NCBI RefSeq assembly: GCF_946886105.1
Contig: NZ_CAMPHV010000002.1
Span: forward strand, 124,001 to 188,000
DNA from: an uncultured Pseudomonas sp.
Lineage (GTDB): Bacteria; Pseudomonadota; Gammaproteobacteria; Pseudomonadales; Pseudomonadaceae
Direction: 5' to 3'
Length of the DNA stretch: 64,000 nucleotides
The notes under the pieces were generated by a model. It had not been told where the DNA came from. It did no database searches and saw only the letters and a program-made list of their open reading frames with translations. This document shows positions 9,145-17,686 of the stretch, one piece after another. Numbering within the stretch: position 1 is the first letter of the stretch; every line of letters begins with the position of its first letter. Made by a program: the position numbers and the translations under genes.

Positions 9145-9792
9145 ATGAGTGGCGTCGATTCCGACAGTCCCGAGGCGAACGCTATCGCCGCGCTTTTTAT
9201 CCGTCATCCGCTGTGGGAAGACGCCCTGGCGCTGTTGCTCGGCACCGCGATGGTGGCGTTGGGCATTACCTTCTACAGCCAGGCCGGTTTATTGACCGGC
9301 GGCACCGTGGGGCTGGCGTTTCTCTTGAAGTACCTGCTGGGCTGGCCGTTCGGTCTGGTGTTCTTTCTGATCAACCTGCCGTTCTATGCCCTGGCTATCT
9401 GGCGCATGGGCTGGCCGTTCACCTTGCGTACGTTCTGCGCGGTCGGGCTGGTGTCGCTGTTCGCCGAACTCACCCCCGGTTGGCTGGCGTTCGCCGAGTT
9501 GAACCTGATCTACGCCGCGCTGTTCGGCGGCTTCGCCATGGGCCTGGGCTTGTTGATGCTGTTCCGCCATCGCGCCAGCCTGGGAGGGGTGAACATCCTC
9601 GCGCTGTATTTGCAGGAGCGTTTCGAGCTGCGCGCCGGCAAGGTGCAGATGGGCATCGATGTGTTGATCGTGCTGGCGGCGGTGGCAATAGTGCCGCTGG
9701 ACAAGGTCGCGCTGTCGATCCTCGGCGCCCTGGCGCTGAATATGGTGCTGGCGATCAACCACCGCGCGGGGCGTTATATGGGGGTGAGCTGA
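9145..9792 (+). CDS. YitT family inner membrane protein
   Basis: 215 residues with five to six hydrophobic helices and the glycine-rich motif QAGLLTGGTVGLAFLLKY characteristic of the YitT/DUF161 repeat, plus the second half RHRASLGGVNILALYLQ. Short cytoplasmic N-terminus. Molecular function is unknown. The 98 bp before it after folA contain no recognisable signal beyond a weak ribosome-binding stretch. Confidence 0.88.
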   Translation: MSGVDSDSPEANAIAALFIRHPLWEDALALLLGTAMVALGITFYSQAGLLTGGTVGLAFLLKYLLGWPFGLVFFLINLPFYALAIWRMGWPFTLRTFCAVGLVSLFAELTPGWLAFAELNLIYAALFGGFAMGLGLLMLFRHRASLGGVNILALYLQERFELRAGKVQMGIDVLIVLAAVAIVPLDKVALSILGALALNMVLAINHRAGRYMGVS

Positions 9793-9845
9793 TGGGCCGT
9801 CCGCCATGTCCCCGACCAAAAGCGCGGCCGGTAGCCCGAATACGC

Positions 9846-10307
9846 TTAAGACAAAAGCGTAACCAGCTCGCTCCGTACGCTTCGCCCGTCCAGCCATAGC
9901 AGCCCCAGGGAAACCGGCAGCTTGAAGCGTCGCGGGCCGGCGCTGCCGGGGTTGAAGAACAGCACGCCGTCGCGCTCGACCTGGGCGGGCTTGTGCGAGT
10001 GGCCGCTGATCACCAGATCGAAGCCGGCGCTGAGCGGGTCGAGCTGCAGCTCCTTCAGGTCGTGTAGCAGGTAGAGCGTCAGGTCGCCGAAGGTCAGGCG
10101 CAGCCGCTCGGGCAGGGCCGCGGCCCAGGGCTGGGTGTCGTTGTTGCCGCGCACCACCTGCAGCGGCGCCAACTGGCCCAGGGTCTGGAGAATCTCCGGT
10201 TTGCCGATATCGCCAGCGTGCAGGATATGGTCGCAGCCCTGTAATGCGCTAAGTGCTTCGGGTCGCAGCAGGCCGTGGGTGTCGGCGATCACCCCGATTT
10301 TCAGCAT
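9846..10307 (-). CDS. YfcE/MJ0936-type metallophosphodiesterase
   Basis: 153 residues of a compact metallophosphoesterase. Metal-binding motifs are in family order: GVIADTHG (DxH), HAGDIG (GDxx), RGNND (GNHD-type) and ISGHSHKP with a later NPGS. No signal peptide, so cytoplasmic. Homologues hydrolyse artificial phosphodiesters; the natural substrate is unknown. The stop lies 53 bases past the convergent YitT gene. Confidence 0.92.
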   Translation of the reverse strand: MLKIGVIADTHGLLRPEALSALQGCDHILHAGDIGKPEILQTLGQLAPLQVVRGNNDTQPWAAALPERLRLTFGDLTLYLLHDLKELQLDPLSAGFDLVISGHSHKPAQVERDGVLFFNPGSAGPRRFKLPVSLGLLWLDGRSVRSELVTLLS

Positions 10308-10362
10308 GAGATTGTTCCTCTGACACGACTCTAGGATTTTTTCAGAAGATTCAGGTAAGCAT

Positions 10363-10388
10363 AAAAAAGCCCGACAAGATGTCGGGCT
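10363..10388 (-). terminator. Rho-independent terminator of ilvD
   Basis: AGCCCGAC (10368-10375) and GTCGGGCT (10381-10388) form a perfect 8 bp stem with a 5-base loop. On the minus strand it is followed by six Us (the run of As at 10363-10368). It lies 24 bases after the ilvD stop. Confidence 0.9.
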
Positions 10389-10411
10389 CGCTTGTTGCGG
10401 GTTACCGGCGA

Positions 10412-12268
10412 TCAGGGCACCAGTTTTTCCAGCAGCGCCTTGTCGCGTACCGCGCCTTTGTCGGCGCTGGTGGCGAGCAGGGCGTAGGCCTTGAGCGCGG
10501 TGGTCACTTTGCGCGCACGGGGGGCGACGGGTTTCCAGCCTTGCTTGTCCTGTGCGATGCGGCGGTGCGCCAGTTCTTCATCGGAGACCAGCAAGTTGAT
10601 GCTGCGCTGGTGGATGTCGATGAGGATCTTGTCGCCTTCGCGCACCAGGCCGATGGCGCCGCCCGCGGCGGCTTCCGGCGAGGCGTGGCCGATCGACAGG
10701 CCCGAGGTGCCGCCGGAGAAGCGGCCGTCGGTGAGCAGGGCGCATTGCTTGCCCAGGCCCTTGGACTTGAGGTACGAGGTCGGATAGAGCATTTCCTGCA
10801 TGCCCGGACCGCCTTTCGGGCCTTCGTAGCGGATGATCACGATGTCGCCGGCTTTGACCTCGTCATTGAGGATGCCGCGTACCGCGCTGTCCTGGCTTTC
10901 GAAGATCTTCGCGCTGCCTTCGAACACCAGGATCGACTCGTCGACCCCGGCGGTCTTCACCACGCAGCCATCGAGGGCGATATTGCCGTAGAGCACGGCC
11001 AGCCCGCCTTCCTGCGAATAGGCATGTTCCACCGAGCGGATGCAACCTTCGGCGCGGTCGTCGTCCAGGCTCGGCCAGCGGGTGCTCTGGCTGAACGCGG
11101 TCTGGGTCGGGATGCCGGCCGGCCCGGCCTTGAAGAAGTGATGGACGGCTTCGTCCTGGGTCTGGGTGATGTCCCACTGGGCGATGGCATCGGCCATGCT
11201 CGGGCTGTGCACCGTGGATACGTCGGTGTGCAGCAGACCGCCGCGGGCCAGTTCGCCGAGGATCGAGAAGATGCCGCCGGCGCGGTGCACGTCTTCCATA
11301 TGGTACTTCTGGATGTTCGGCGCCACTTTGCACAGCTGCGGCACCTTGCGCGACAGGCGATCGATGTCGCGCAGGTCGAACTCGATCTCGGCTTCCTGGG
11401 CGGCGGCCAGCAGGTGCAGGATGGTGTTGGTCGAGCCGCCCATGGCGATGTCCAGGCTCATGGCGTTTTCGAACGCCTTGAAGTTGGCGACGTTGCGCGG
11501 CAACACGCTGTCGTCGCCCTCGCCGTAGTAGCGCTGGCACAGCTCGACGGCCAAGCGCCCGGCGCGCAGGAACAGCTGCTCGCGGTCGGCGTGGGTGGCC
11601 AGGGTGGAGCCGTTGCCCGGCAAGGCGAGCCCTAAGGCTTCCATCAGGCAGTTCATCGAGTTGGCGGTGAACATCCCGGAGCAGCTGCCGCAGGTCGGGC
11701 AGGCGCTGCGCTCGTATTCGGCGACCTTCTCGTCGGAGGCGGTATCGTCGGCGGCGACGACCATTGCGTCGACCAGGTCGAGGCCGTGGCTGGCCAGTTT
11801 GGTCTTGCCGGCTTCCATCGGCCCGCCGGAAACGAACACCACCGGGATGTTCAGGCGCAGGGCGGCCATCAGCATGCCGGGGGTGATCTTGTCGCAGTTG
11901 GAGATGCAGACGATGGCGTCGGCGCAGTGGGCGTTGACCATGTATTCGACCGAGTCGGCGATGATCTCGCGCGAGGGCAGCGAATAGAGCATGCCGTCGT
12001 GGCCCATGGCGATGCCGTCGTCGACGGCGATGGTGTTGAATTCCTTGGCCACACCGCCGGCTTTTTCGATTTCGCGGGCGACCAGCTGGCCCATGTCCTT
12101 CAGATGCACGTGGCCGGGCACGAATTGGGTGAAGGAGTTGGCGACGGCGATGATCGGCTTCTTGAAGTCCTCGTCCTTCATCCCGGTTGCACGCCACAGG
12201 GCGCGGGCGCCGGCCATGTTGCGGCCGTGGGTGGAGGTTTTCGAGCGGTAATCGGGCATGGCGGTCAA
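10412..12268 (-). CDS. ilvD: Dihydroxy-acid dehydratase
   Basis: 618 residues (E. coli 616). It dehydrates 2,3-dihydroxy-isovalerate and -methylvalerate in valine and isoleucine synthesis, using an Fe-S cluster. Cluster cysteines appear in [12 protein letters not shown] and [19 protein letters not shown]; the C-terminal [19 protein letters not shown] region is intact. The start [24 protein letters not shown] is typical of the E. coli-type enzyme, so the ATG may be at 12268 or 3 codons inside (MTAMPDYR). Monocistronic by its own terminator. Confidence 0.97.
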   Translation of the reverse strand: MTAMPDYRSKTSTHGRNMAGARALWRATGMKDEDFKKPIIAVANSFTQFVPGHVHLKDMGQLVAREIEKAGGVAKEFNTIAVDDGIAMGHDGMLYSLPSREIIADSVEYMVNAHCADAIVCISNCDKITPGMLMAALRLNIPVVFVSGGPMEAGKTKLASHGLDLVDAMVVAADDTASDEKVAEYERSACPTCGSCSGMFTANSMNCLMEALGLALPGNGSTLATHADREQLFLRAGRLAVELCQRYYGEGDDSVLPRNVANFKAFENAMSLDIAMGGSTNTILHLLAAAQEAEIEFDLRDIDRLSRKVPQLCKVAPNIQKYHMEDVHRAGGIFSILGELARGGLLHTDVSTVHSPSMADAIAQWDITQTQDEAVHHFFKAGPAGIPTQTAFSQSTRWPSLDDDRAEGCIRSVEHAYSQEGGLAVLYGNIALDGCVVKTAGVDESILVFEGSAKIFESQDSAVRGILNDEVKAGDIVIIRYEGPKGGPGMQEMLYPTSYLKSKGLGKQCALLTDGRFSGGTSGLSIGHASPEAAAGGAIGLVREGDKILIDIHQRSINLLVSDEELAHRRIAQDKQGWKPVAPRARKVTTALKAYALLATSADKGAVRDKALLEKLVP

Positions 12269-12448
12269 TCCTGCAAAGGCTTATCAGGTCACGGTCGCAC
12301 AGGTATTCCCGGCGTCGGGCTATTGCGTATGTTGAGCCGGGTTCAGGCCCATGGCAAACGGAAGTGACCATTTGCAGGGCGGCGACGGTGCACGGCGCGG
12401 GGTTGGCGCAGGCCCGTCCGGGCTCGAAATCCGCCGATGGGGCAGGAG

Positions 12449-12470
12449 GCCTGGGATTCTAATCCCAGGC
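12449..12470. repeat. Perfect inverted repeat after the ABC transporter operon
   Basis: GCCTGGGATT and AATCCCAGGC form a 10 bp stem with a 2-base spacer, 27 bases beyond the stop of the last permease gene. There is no T-run on either side, so it may stabilise the 3' end or act as a Rho-dependent end rather than a classic terminator. The rest of the 12269-12496 gap shows no gene. Confidence 0.7.
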
Positions 12471-12496
12471 GGTAGGGCGATGAAAGCGCGGAGCGC

Positions 12497-13354
12497 CTAT
12501 TCGATCAGTTCGACGCCGCGCAAACGCTCGGCGCGGCGGCGCAGCAGTTCGATGGTCACCAGCAAGGCAATGGACACCAGGATCAGCAGGGTGGCGATGG
12601 CCAGGATGCTCGGGTTGATCTGCTCGCGCAGGCCCGAGAACATCTGCCGGGGAATGGTGCGTTGCTGGGGGCCGGCCATGAACAGGATCACCACCACCTC
12701 GTCGAACGAGGTGATAAAGGCGAACAGCGCGCCGGAAATCACCCCGGGGCGGATCAGCGGCATGATGATGTCGAAGAACACCCGCAATGGCGTGGCGCCC
12801 AGGTTCAGCGCGGCGCGTGCCAGTGAGTAGTCGAAGCCGGTCAGGGTCGCGGTCACGGTGATGATCACGAAAGGCGTGCCGAGCGCGGCGTGGGCGATGA
12901 TCACCCCGAGGTAATTGCCCGCCAGGCCGAGATCGGAATAGAAGAAGAACATCCCTGCGGCTGTGATGATCAGCGGCACTATCATCGGTGACAGCAGCAG
13001 CGCGGTGATCAGCCGGCGGAACGGCATGTCGTCGCGGGCCAGGCCGACGGCGGCGCAGGTGCCGAGCACGGTGGCGAGGATGGTGGCGAAGACACCGATC
13101 AGAAAGCTGTTCTGAATCGCCAGAATCCATTTCGGGTCGCTGAAAATCTCCCGGTACCAACGCAGCGAGTAAGCCTCCGGCTGCAGCCTGAGCATGCCTT
13201 CGGTAAAGCTGAAGAACGGCTCGACGTTGAACGACAAGGGGATGATCACCAGGATCGGCATGATCAGGAACAACAGCACCAGCCAGGAGCTGGTTTTCAG
13301 CAGCCAGGCGCCGAAGTGGTGCCAGAAACCGTAATAAGCCGGAATTTTGCTCAT
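12497..13354 (-). CDS. ABC transporter permease, PotC-like (spermidine/putrescine type)
   Basis: 285 residues, six membrane helices, with the EAA loop seen as ARAALNLGATPLRVFFDIIMPLIRPG that contacts the ATPase. Second permease of a polyamine-type importer. It begins 2 bases from the stop of the PotB-like gene, so the two are coupled. A loop of about 25 residues after helix 1 (FNVEPFFSFTEGMLRLQPEAY) is usual for this subfamily. Confidence 0.9.
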   Translation of the reverse strand: MSKIPAYYGFWHHFGAWLLKTSSWLVLLFLIMPILVIIPLSFNVEPFFSFTEGMLRLQPEAYSLRWYREIFSDPKWILAIQNSFLIGVFATILATVLGTCAAVGLARDDMPFRRLITALLLSPMIVPLIITAAGMFFFYSDLGLAGNYLGVIIAHAALGTPFVIITVTATLTGFDYSLARAALNLGATPLRVFFDIIMPLIRPGVISGALFAFITSFDEVVVILFMAGPQQRTIPRQMFSGLREQINPSILAIATLLILVSIALLVTIELLRRRAERLRGVELIE

Positions 13355-13356
13355 GG

Positions 13357-14589
13357 TTAACCCAGTTTGATATTGCTGGCGCCGACGAAGCGGTCGTACA
13401 GCCAGTACAGCAGCAGAATCAGGCCGAGCAGCAGCGAGCCCAGCGCGGCGGCCAGCTCCCAGTTGTTCGAGCGCTGCATGTGGAACGCGATGATGTTGCT
13501 GATCATCTGCCCGTCGGTGCCGCCGACCAGCGCGGGGGTGATGTAGTAGCCCACGGAGATGATGAACACCAGCAGTGCGCCGGCGCTCAGGCCCGGCAGG
13601 GTCATCGGGAAGTAAATCCGCGCGAAGGCCGGAATCGGCCGTGCGCCCAGGGACATGGCGGCGCGCAGGTAGCTTGGATCGATGCCGCGCATCACGCTGT
13701 ACAGCGGCAGGATCATGAACGGCAGCAGGATGTGGGTCATGGCGATGACGGTGGCGAACGAGGTATAGAGGATCTCGAACGGTTGCTCGATGACGCCGAC
13801 ACCGAGCAGGAACGAATTGATCACGCCGTTGGTTTGCAGCAGCGCGATCCAGGCGGTGGTGCGCACCAGCAACGAGGTCCAGAACGGCAGCAGCACCAGC
13901 ACCAGCAGCAGGTTGGCGCGGTTGTTCGGCAGGCCGGCCAGGTAGTAGGCGAGCGGGTAGCCGAGCAGGGCGCAGAACAGGGTGATGACCAGCGCCATGG
14001 TCAGGGTCTTGCTGTACAGCTGCAGGTAGATTTGCGTGTCCTCACGCACCTGAATGCCTTGCTCGGCATCCAGCTCCAGATCCAGGGCGGTCAGATAGTA
14101 GTCGTAGGTGTAGCGTTGCCCCGCGCGCTGGATGGCCATCCAGACTTCGGGTTTGCTCCAGTTGCGGTGGGCGTCGAGCAGGGTCTGTGCGCCTTGGGAC
14201 TCGAGCTGCTCCGGTTTCAGACGGGCGACCTTGCGCGCGCTGGATTTCACCACACTGGACATGCCGGCCTGGGCACGGTTGAACTCCTCGGCGAGTTTGC
14301 CGGACAGGCGTTCTTGCGCCAGATCGTGCAGCTCCCGGGCGAAGACATCGAGGGTTTGTCGGTCGGGCAGGGCTTTGCCGTCCCAGCGCTGCAACTCGCT
14401 CAAGGTCTGGGGAATCAGTTCCGCGACCGTCGGGTGGTGCACGCTGCGCCAGAGCATGCTGGCGATAGGTGCGACGAAGGTCAGCAGGATAAAGATCAGC
14501 AGCGGCACCACGAACAGAAAGGCGGTCAGACGCTTTTTACGTCGACCGCTGGCGGCTTGGCTGGCTTCGGTGGTGGACAGAGAGGACAA
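13357..14589 (-). CDS. ABC transporter permease, PotB-like, with large periplasmic insert
   Basis: 410 residues, against about 275-290 for ordinary PotB. The extra length is one hydrophilic, helical insert of roughly 135 residues (about 45-185) between helix 1 and helix 2, predicted to be periplasmic. The standard core follows, with the EAA loop LRAAMSLGARPIPAFARIYFP. A PotB subfamily with such inserts is found in pseudomonads. Start ATG at 14589, with the upstream gap filled by a repeat element. Confidence 0.9.
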   Translation of the reverse strand: MSSLSTTEASQAASGRRKKRLTAFLFVVPLLIFILLTFVAPIASMLWRSVHHPTVAELIPQTLSELQRWDGKALPDRQTLDVFARELHDLAQERLSGKLAEEFNRAQAGMSSVVKSSARKVARLKPEQLESQGAQTLLDAHRNWSKPEVWMAIQRAGQRYTYDYYLTALDLELDAEQGIQVREDTQIYLQLYSKTLTMALVITLFCALLGYPLAYYLAGLPNNRANLLLVLVLLPFWTSLLVRTTAWIALLQTNGVINSFLLGVGVIEQPFEILYTSFATVIAMTHILLPFMILPLYSVMRGIDPSYLRAAMSLGARPIPAFARIYFPMTLPGLSAGALLVFIISVGYYITPALVGGTDGQMISNIIAFHMQRSNNWELAAALGSLLLGLILLLYWLYDRFVGASNIKLG

Positions 14590-14624
14590 GCGACTTCTCC
14601 AGTCGTTCAGGGTGAAAGTGGGTT

Positions 14625-14812
14625 AGTCCGTAGGGTGGGTTAGCGGCGCTGGGCACCGGCCTGGGCGAGCGACGCGGTTGCTGTGCGCCGCGTAACCCAC
14701 CGAGCGGTATCAGGGTCGCCTCAATGGTGGGTTACGGCGCAACAGGTTTTGCGTGTACCTACAGTTGTGCGCCCTGCGCCTAACCTGCGCGGCCCGACCC
14801 ACCCTACGGACT
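14625..14812. mobile_element. 188 bp MITE-like element with perfect 16 bp terminal inverted repeats
   Basis: The ends AGTCCGTAGGGTGGGT (14625-14640) and ACCCACCCTACGGACT (14797-14812) are exact inverse complements. A second nested inverted pair, GCGCCGCGTAACCCACC and GGTGGGTTACGGCGC, lies inside. No open frame of its own. A diverged relative is at 28645-28816 and shorter kin at 5631, 55030 and 56003. It sits between the binding-protein and PotB genes of one operon and ends 4 bases from the binding-protein stop. Confidence 0.85.
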
Positions 14813-14816
14813 GCCT

Positions 14817-15890
14817 TTACTTCAACAACCACTCATTGAACTTCTCACCGAGTGATTCGCCGTAGTCGGCCCAGAACTCGGAGCCGGCCTGGATACCTTT
14901 GTCCAGGTGCGCGGTCGGCAGGTGCGGGGCGGCGGCCGGGTCCATCATCGGCGTGGACGACTTGCGGGTCGGACCGTAGGCCACGTCCGACATACCGGCC
15001 AGCGGCTTGGACTGGGTGGCGTAGGCGATGAACTTCATGGCCAGGTCTTTCTTCGGCGAGCCTTTCAGCACGGCCCAGGCGTCGAGGTCATAGACGTGGC
15101 CGTCCCAGACGATGACGAAGGGTTTACCTTCCTGGCGGATGGCGTCGTAGAAGCGGCCGTTGGCCGATTGCACCAGCACCGCGCCGCCGTCGTTGAGCAG
15201 TTGCGGGGCTTGCGACCAGGAGTCGAACCAGACCGCGTCTTTCTTCAGGGTATCCAGCTTGGCAAAGGCGCGCGCCTGGCCTTCCGGCGTCGCCAGCACT
15301 TCATAGACGTCTTTCGGCGCCACGCCGTCGGCCATCAACGCCCACTCCATGTTGACCTGCGGACGTTTGCGCATGGCGCGCTTGCCCGGGATTTTCGCGG
15401 TATCGAAGAAGTCGTTGATGGATGCTGCGGGCGTGCCGCCGATGGTGTCCTTGTTGTAGGCGAACACCACCGACCAGACGATGTTGCCGACCGCGCAATC
15501 GCTGGACAGGGCTTCGGGGATGAAGTCCTCGGCGGCCGGAGTGCCGTCCGCGCCCTCTGGCAGGATGCTATGGTCGATGGTTTCCAGCAGGCCTTCGGAG
15601 CAGGCACGCTCGAGGTCGATCACCTCGACGTCGACCACGTCCCATTGCACGTTGCCGGATTCGACCTGGGCCTTCATTTCCGCGACGCCGCCGGAGTAAT
15701 CCTCGAACAGCACCTTGACCCCGGTGTCTTTCTGGAAGGGGTCGATCATGTGGTTTTTCTGCGCCGCGCCGTAAGCGCCGCCCCAGGATACGACCGTCAG
15801 AGAGTCCTCGGCGCTGGCGGCGAAGGATGCCGTACCCAATGCTGCCGCCAAAGCGAATGTGGAAAAGCGGGTGGTCAGTGATCTAGCCAT
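14817..15890 (-). CDS. Periplasmic polyamine-type substrate-binding protein (PotD-like)
   Basis: 357 residues from the ATG at 15890, chosen because a signal peptide (MARSLTTRFSTFALAAALG..., cleavage after about SAEAE-like ASAED) starts there. A longer frame to 16001 runs into a repeat element. Mature protein matches extracellular solute-binding family 1/8 proteins of polyamine type (VVSWGGAYGAAQ, YNKDTIGG, YATQSKPLAGMSDVAYGPTRKSS). It delivers substrate to the two permeases. Substrate class is inferred from family; polyamines, GABA or similar amines are all possible. Confidence 0.88.
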   Translation of the reverse strand: MARSLTTRFSTFALAAALGTASFAASAEDSLTVVSWGGAYGAAQKNHMIDPFQKDTGVKVLFEDYSGGVAEMKAQVESGNVQWDVVDVEVIDLERACSEGLLETIDHSILPEGADGTPAAEDFIPEALSSDCAVGNIVWSVVFAYNKDTIGGTPAASINDFFDTAKIPGKRAMRKRPQVNMEWALMADGVAPKDVYEVLATPEGQARAFAKLDTLKKDAVWFDSWSQAPQLLNDGGAVLVQSANGRFYDAIRQEGKPFVIVWDGHVYDLDAWAVLKGSPKKDLAMKFIAYATQSKPLAGMSDVAYGPTRKSSTPMMDPAAAPHLPTAHLDKGIQAGSEFWADYGESLGEKFNEWLLK

Positions 15891-15918
15891 TGCTGTGCTC
15901 CATTTTTGCTTTTTAGTC

Positions 15919-16096
15919 TTAGCAGGCTGTTGAAAAACTACCTGCGTTGCCGATACGGCGTTAAAAACAGCCTCGCGTGCGAGCCCAGTCAAAATGCTCA
16001 TTTACAGCACGTAAACTGCGCTTTTTCGGCCGTTTTTGTGGGGGCGCCTAGTCCTTGTCTCGGCTGCCTCGCCTACGTTTTTCAACGGCCTGTTAG
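15919..16096. repeat. GTTGAAAAAC-family inverted-repeat element (178 bp) in the 15891-16249 gap
   Basis: The ends TTAGCAGGCTGTTGAAAAAC (15919-15938) and GTTTTTCAACGGCCTGTTAG (16077-16096) are inverse complements at 17 of 20 positions. Internal segments TTTACAGCACGTAAAC and CCTTGTCTCGGCTGCCTCGCC are shared with the 22977-23124 copy. It separates the ATPase gene from the binding-protein gene of the same operon. The remaining ~150 bp of this gap (16097-16249) show nothing further. Confidence 0.85.
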
Positions 16097-16249
16097 GGTT
16101 AGCAGATCGTCGAAAACCCCGTTGCGCTAGGCCGTGCTGGATTGAAATCGGTCAAGGAAGATGCGGACCCGCCTGGGTTGCACTTCCTTGCTCGATTCCG
16201 CCCCGGCGTTGCCGCCCAGCCGTCGCGTGCCGTGTTTTCCGACAAGCTG

Positions 16250-17368
16250 TCAGAGCGTCGTCGGAACCTCGTATCGATCCAGGGCTTGGCTGTCTTGCGG
16301 CAGCCAGGCCAGGGCGACCTCATCCTTGGCGCTGAGTTGCGGTGCGGAATTGTCGTTCATGTTCTTCACCACCAGCTCGGTGCCGTCGGCGGTTTCGAAG
16401 TGATAGCGGATGTATTCGCCGACATAGTGGCGGGTGACGAAACGCGCCATGACCTGATTGCCGGCGGTGCCGAGGTGGTCGGTGAAGGTGAGTTTTTCCG
16501 GGCGTATCGAGACGGTGGTGGGCAGGCCGACTTCCGTGCAGTTGGCCTTGAGCGCACTGACCATGGCGCCGTCGTCCAGGCGCACCTGGACGGTATCGGC
16601 GTCGACCGACTCGATCACGCCCTTGAGCTTGTTGCTCTCGCCGATGAAGTCGGCGACGAACAGGTTGGCCGGCCGCTCGTAGAGCACATGGGGCGGCGCG
16701 CATTGCTGGACGATGCCGTTATTGAACACGGCGATGCGGTCGCTCATGGTCAAGGCTTCGGTCTGGTCGTGGGTCACGTAGATCACGGTGAAGCCGAGCT
16801 GCTCGTGCAGGCGCTTGATCTCGAACTGCATCTGCTCGCGCAGCTTCTTGTCGAGGGCGCCCAGGGGTTCGTCCATCAGCACGATATCGGGGGCGAAGAT
16901 CAGCGCGCGGGCCAGGGCCACGCGTTGCCGCTGGCCGCCGGAAAGCTGGCCAGGGAAGCGGTTGCCGAAATCCAGCAATTCGACCAGCGAGAGGTACTCG
17001 TCGACCTTGGCGTTGATCTCGTCTTTCGGGCGTTTGCGGATTTTCAGCGGGTAGGCGAGGTTCTCGCGCAGCGTCATATGCGGGAACAGCGCATATTGCT
17101 GGAACACCATGCCGATATTGCGTTGATAGGGCGCGATGCTGGTGACCGAACGGCCGTTGATCAGGATTTCGCCGCTGGTGACGTCTTCGAAACCGGCGAG
17201 CATCATCAAACAGGTGGTCTTGCCGGAACCCGAGGGGCCGAGCAGGGTGATGAACTCGCCCTTGGTCACATCCAGGTTGAAATCCTTGACCACCAGGTTC
17301 TTGTGGTCATAGGTCTTCTTCACATTGGTAAATTGCAGGAACGGTTTGTCCCCAGCCCGGTCAGCCAT
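16250..17368 (-). CDS. ABC transporter ATP-binding protein, PotA-like
   Basis: 372 residues from the ATG at 17368, preferred because GGGGAGGGGT directly precedes it; an ATG at 17431 adds 21 residues with a poor ribosome-binding site and cannot be excluded. Walker A GPSGSGKTT (about 44-52), Q-loop QQYALFPHMTLREN, signature LSGGQRQRVALARAL, Walker B IVLMDEP, H-loop THDQ, then a C-terminal TOBE domain (about 270-372). It energises import by the downstream permeases. First gene of a probable operon, but repeat elements lie on both sides of the next gene. Confidence 0.92.
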   Translation of the reverse strand: MADRAGDKPFLQFTNVKKTYDHKNLVVKDFNLDVTKGEFITLLGPSGSGKTTCLMMLAGFEDVTSGEILINGRSVTSIAPYQRNIGMVFQQYALFPHMTLRENLAYPLKIRKRPKDEINAKVDEYLSLVELLDFGNRFPGQLSGGQRQRVALARALIFAPDIVLMDEPLGALDKKLREQMQFEIKRLHEQLGFTVIYVTHDQTEALTMSDRIAVFNNGIVQQCAPPHVLYERPANLFVADFIGESNKLKGVIESVDADTVQVRLDDGAMVSALKANCTEVGLPTTVSIRPEKLTFTDHLGTAGNQVMARFVTRHYVGEYIRYHFETADGTELVVKNMNDNSAPQLSAKDEVALAWLPQDSQALDRYEVPTTL

Positions 17369-17686
17369 ACCCCTCCCCAATGTTTCATAAACAGGTGCGT
17401 GGCTTTTGGCCTTCACCTGACGACTCGCCATCGTTGGTAAGTCAGGTATTTTTTAGAAGCTTACGTATGGTTACAAAGCAATCGCTGTGCCAAATGGCGA
17501 TAAGTGGCCCTTATCGCCTGCAAACGCTGGCTTAAAGCCTAGCGTGGATTGCTCCATCCGCCAGCTGGATGTGGGAGTGGGTAACACCGCTGGGCGCAAA
17601 GGGACACCTAGCGACACGTCCTTGCAGTGTCGACGTTCCGTCGTGCTCGCGCGAAACGTCGACAGGCCCTGAGGCGGTGCGCCCGC
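17369..17686. other. Gap upstream of the polyamine ABC genes with two perfect hairpins
   Basis: 318 bp without a gene. GGCGATAAG (17496-17504) and CTTATCGCC (17510-17518) form a 9 bp stem, and TGTCGACGTT (17628-17637) and AACGTCGACA (17655-17664) form a 10 bp stem 23 bases past the rlmI stop. The second may end rlmI transcription. The first lies in the probable promoter region of the ABC genes and could be an operator. Neither has a T-run. Confidence 0.6.

Noticed and set aside
12449..12470. Classic intrinsic terminator of the polyamine ABC operon
   Set aside because: Perfect stem but no T-run on either side; kept only as an inverted repeat.
15891..16001. 37-residue N-terminal extension of the PotD-like protein
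   Set aside because: It is encoded by a repeat element and would hide the signal peptide.
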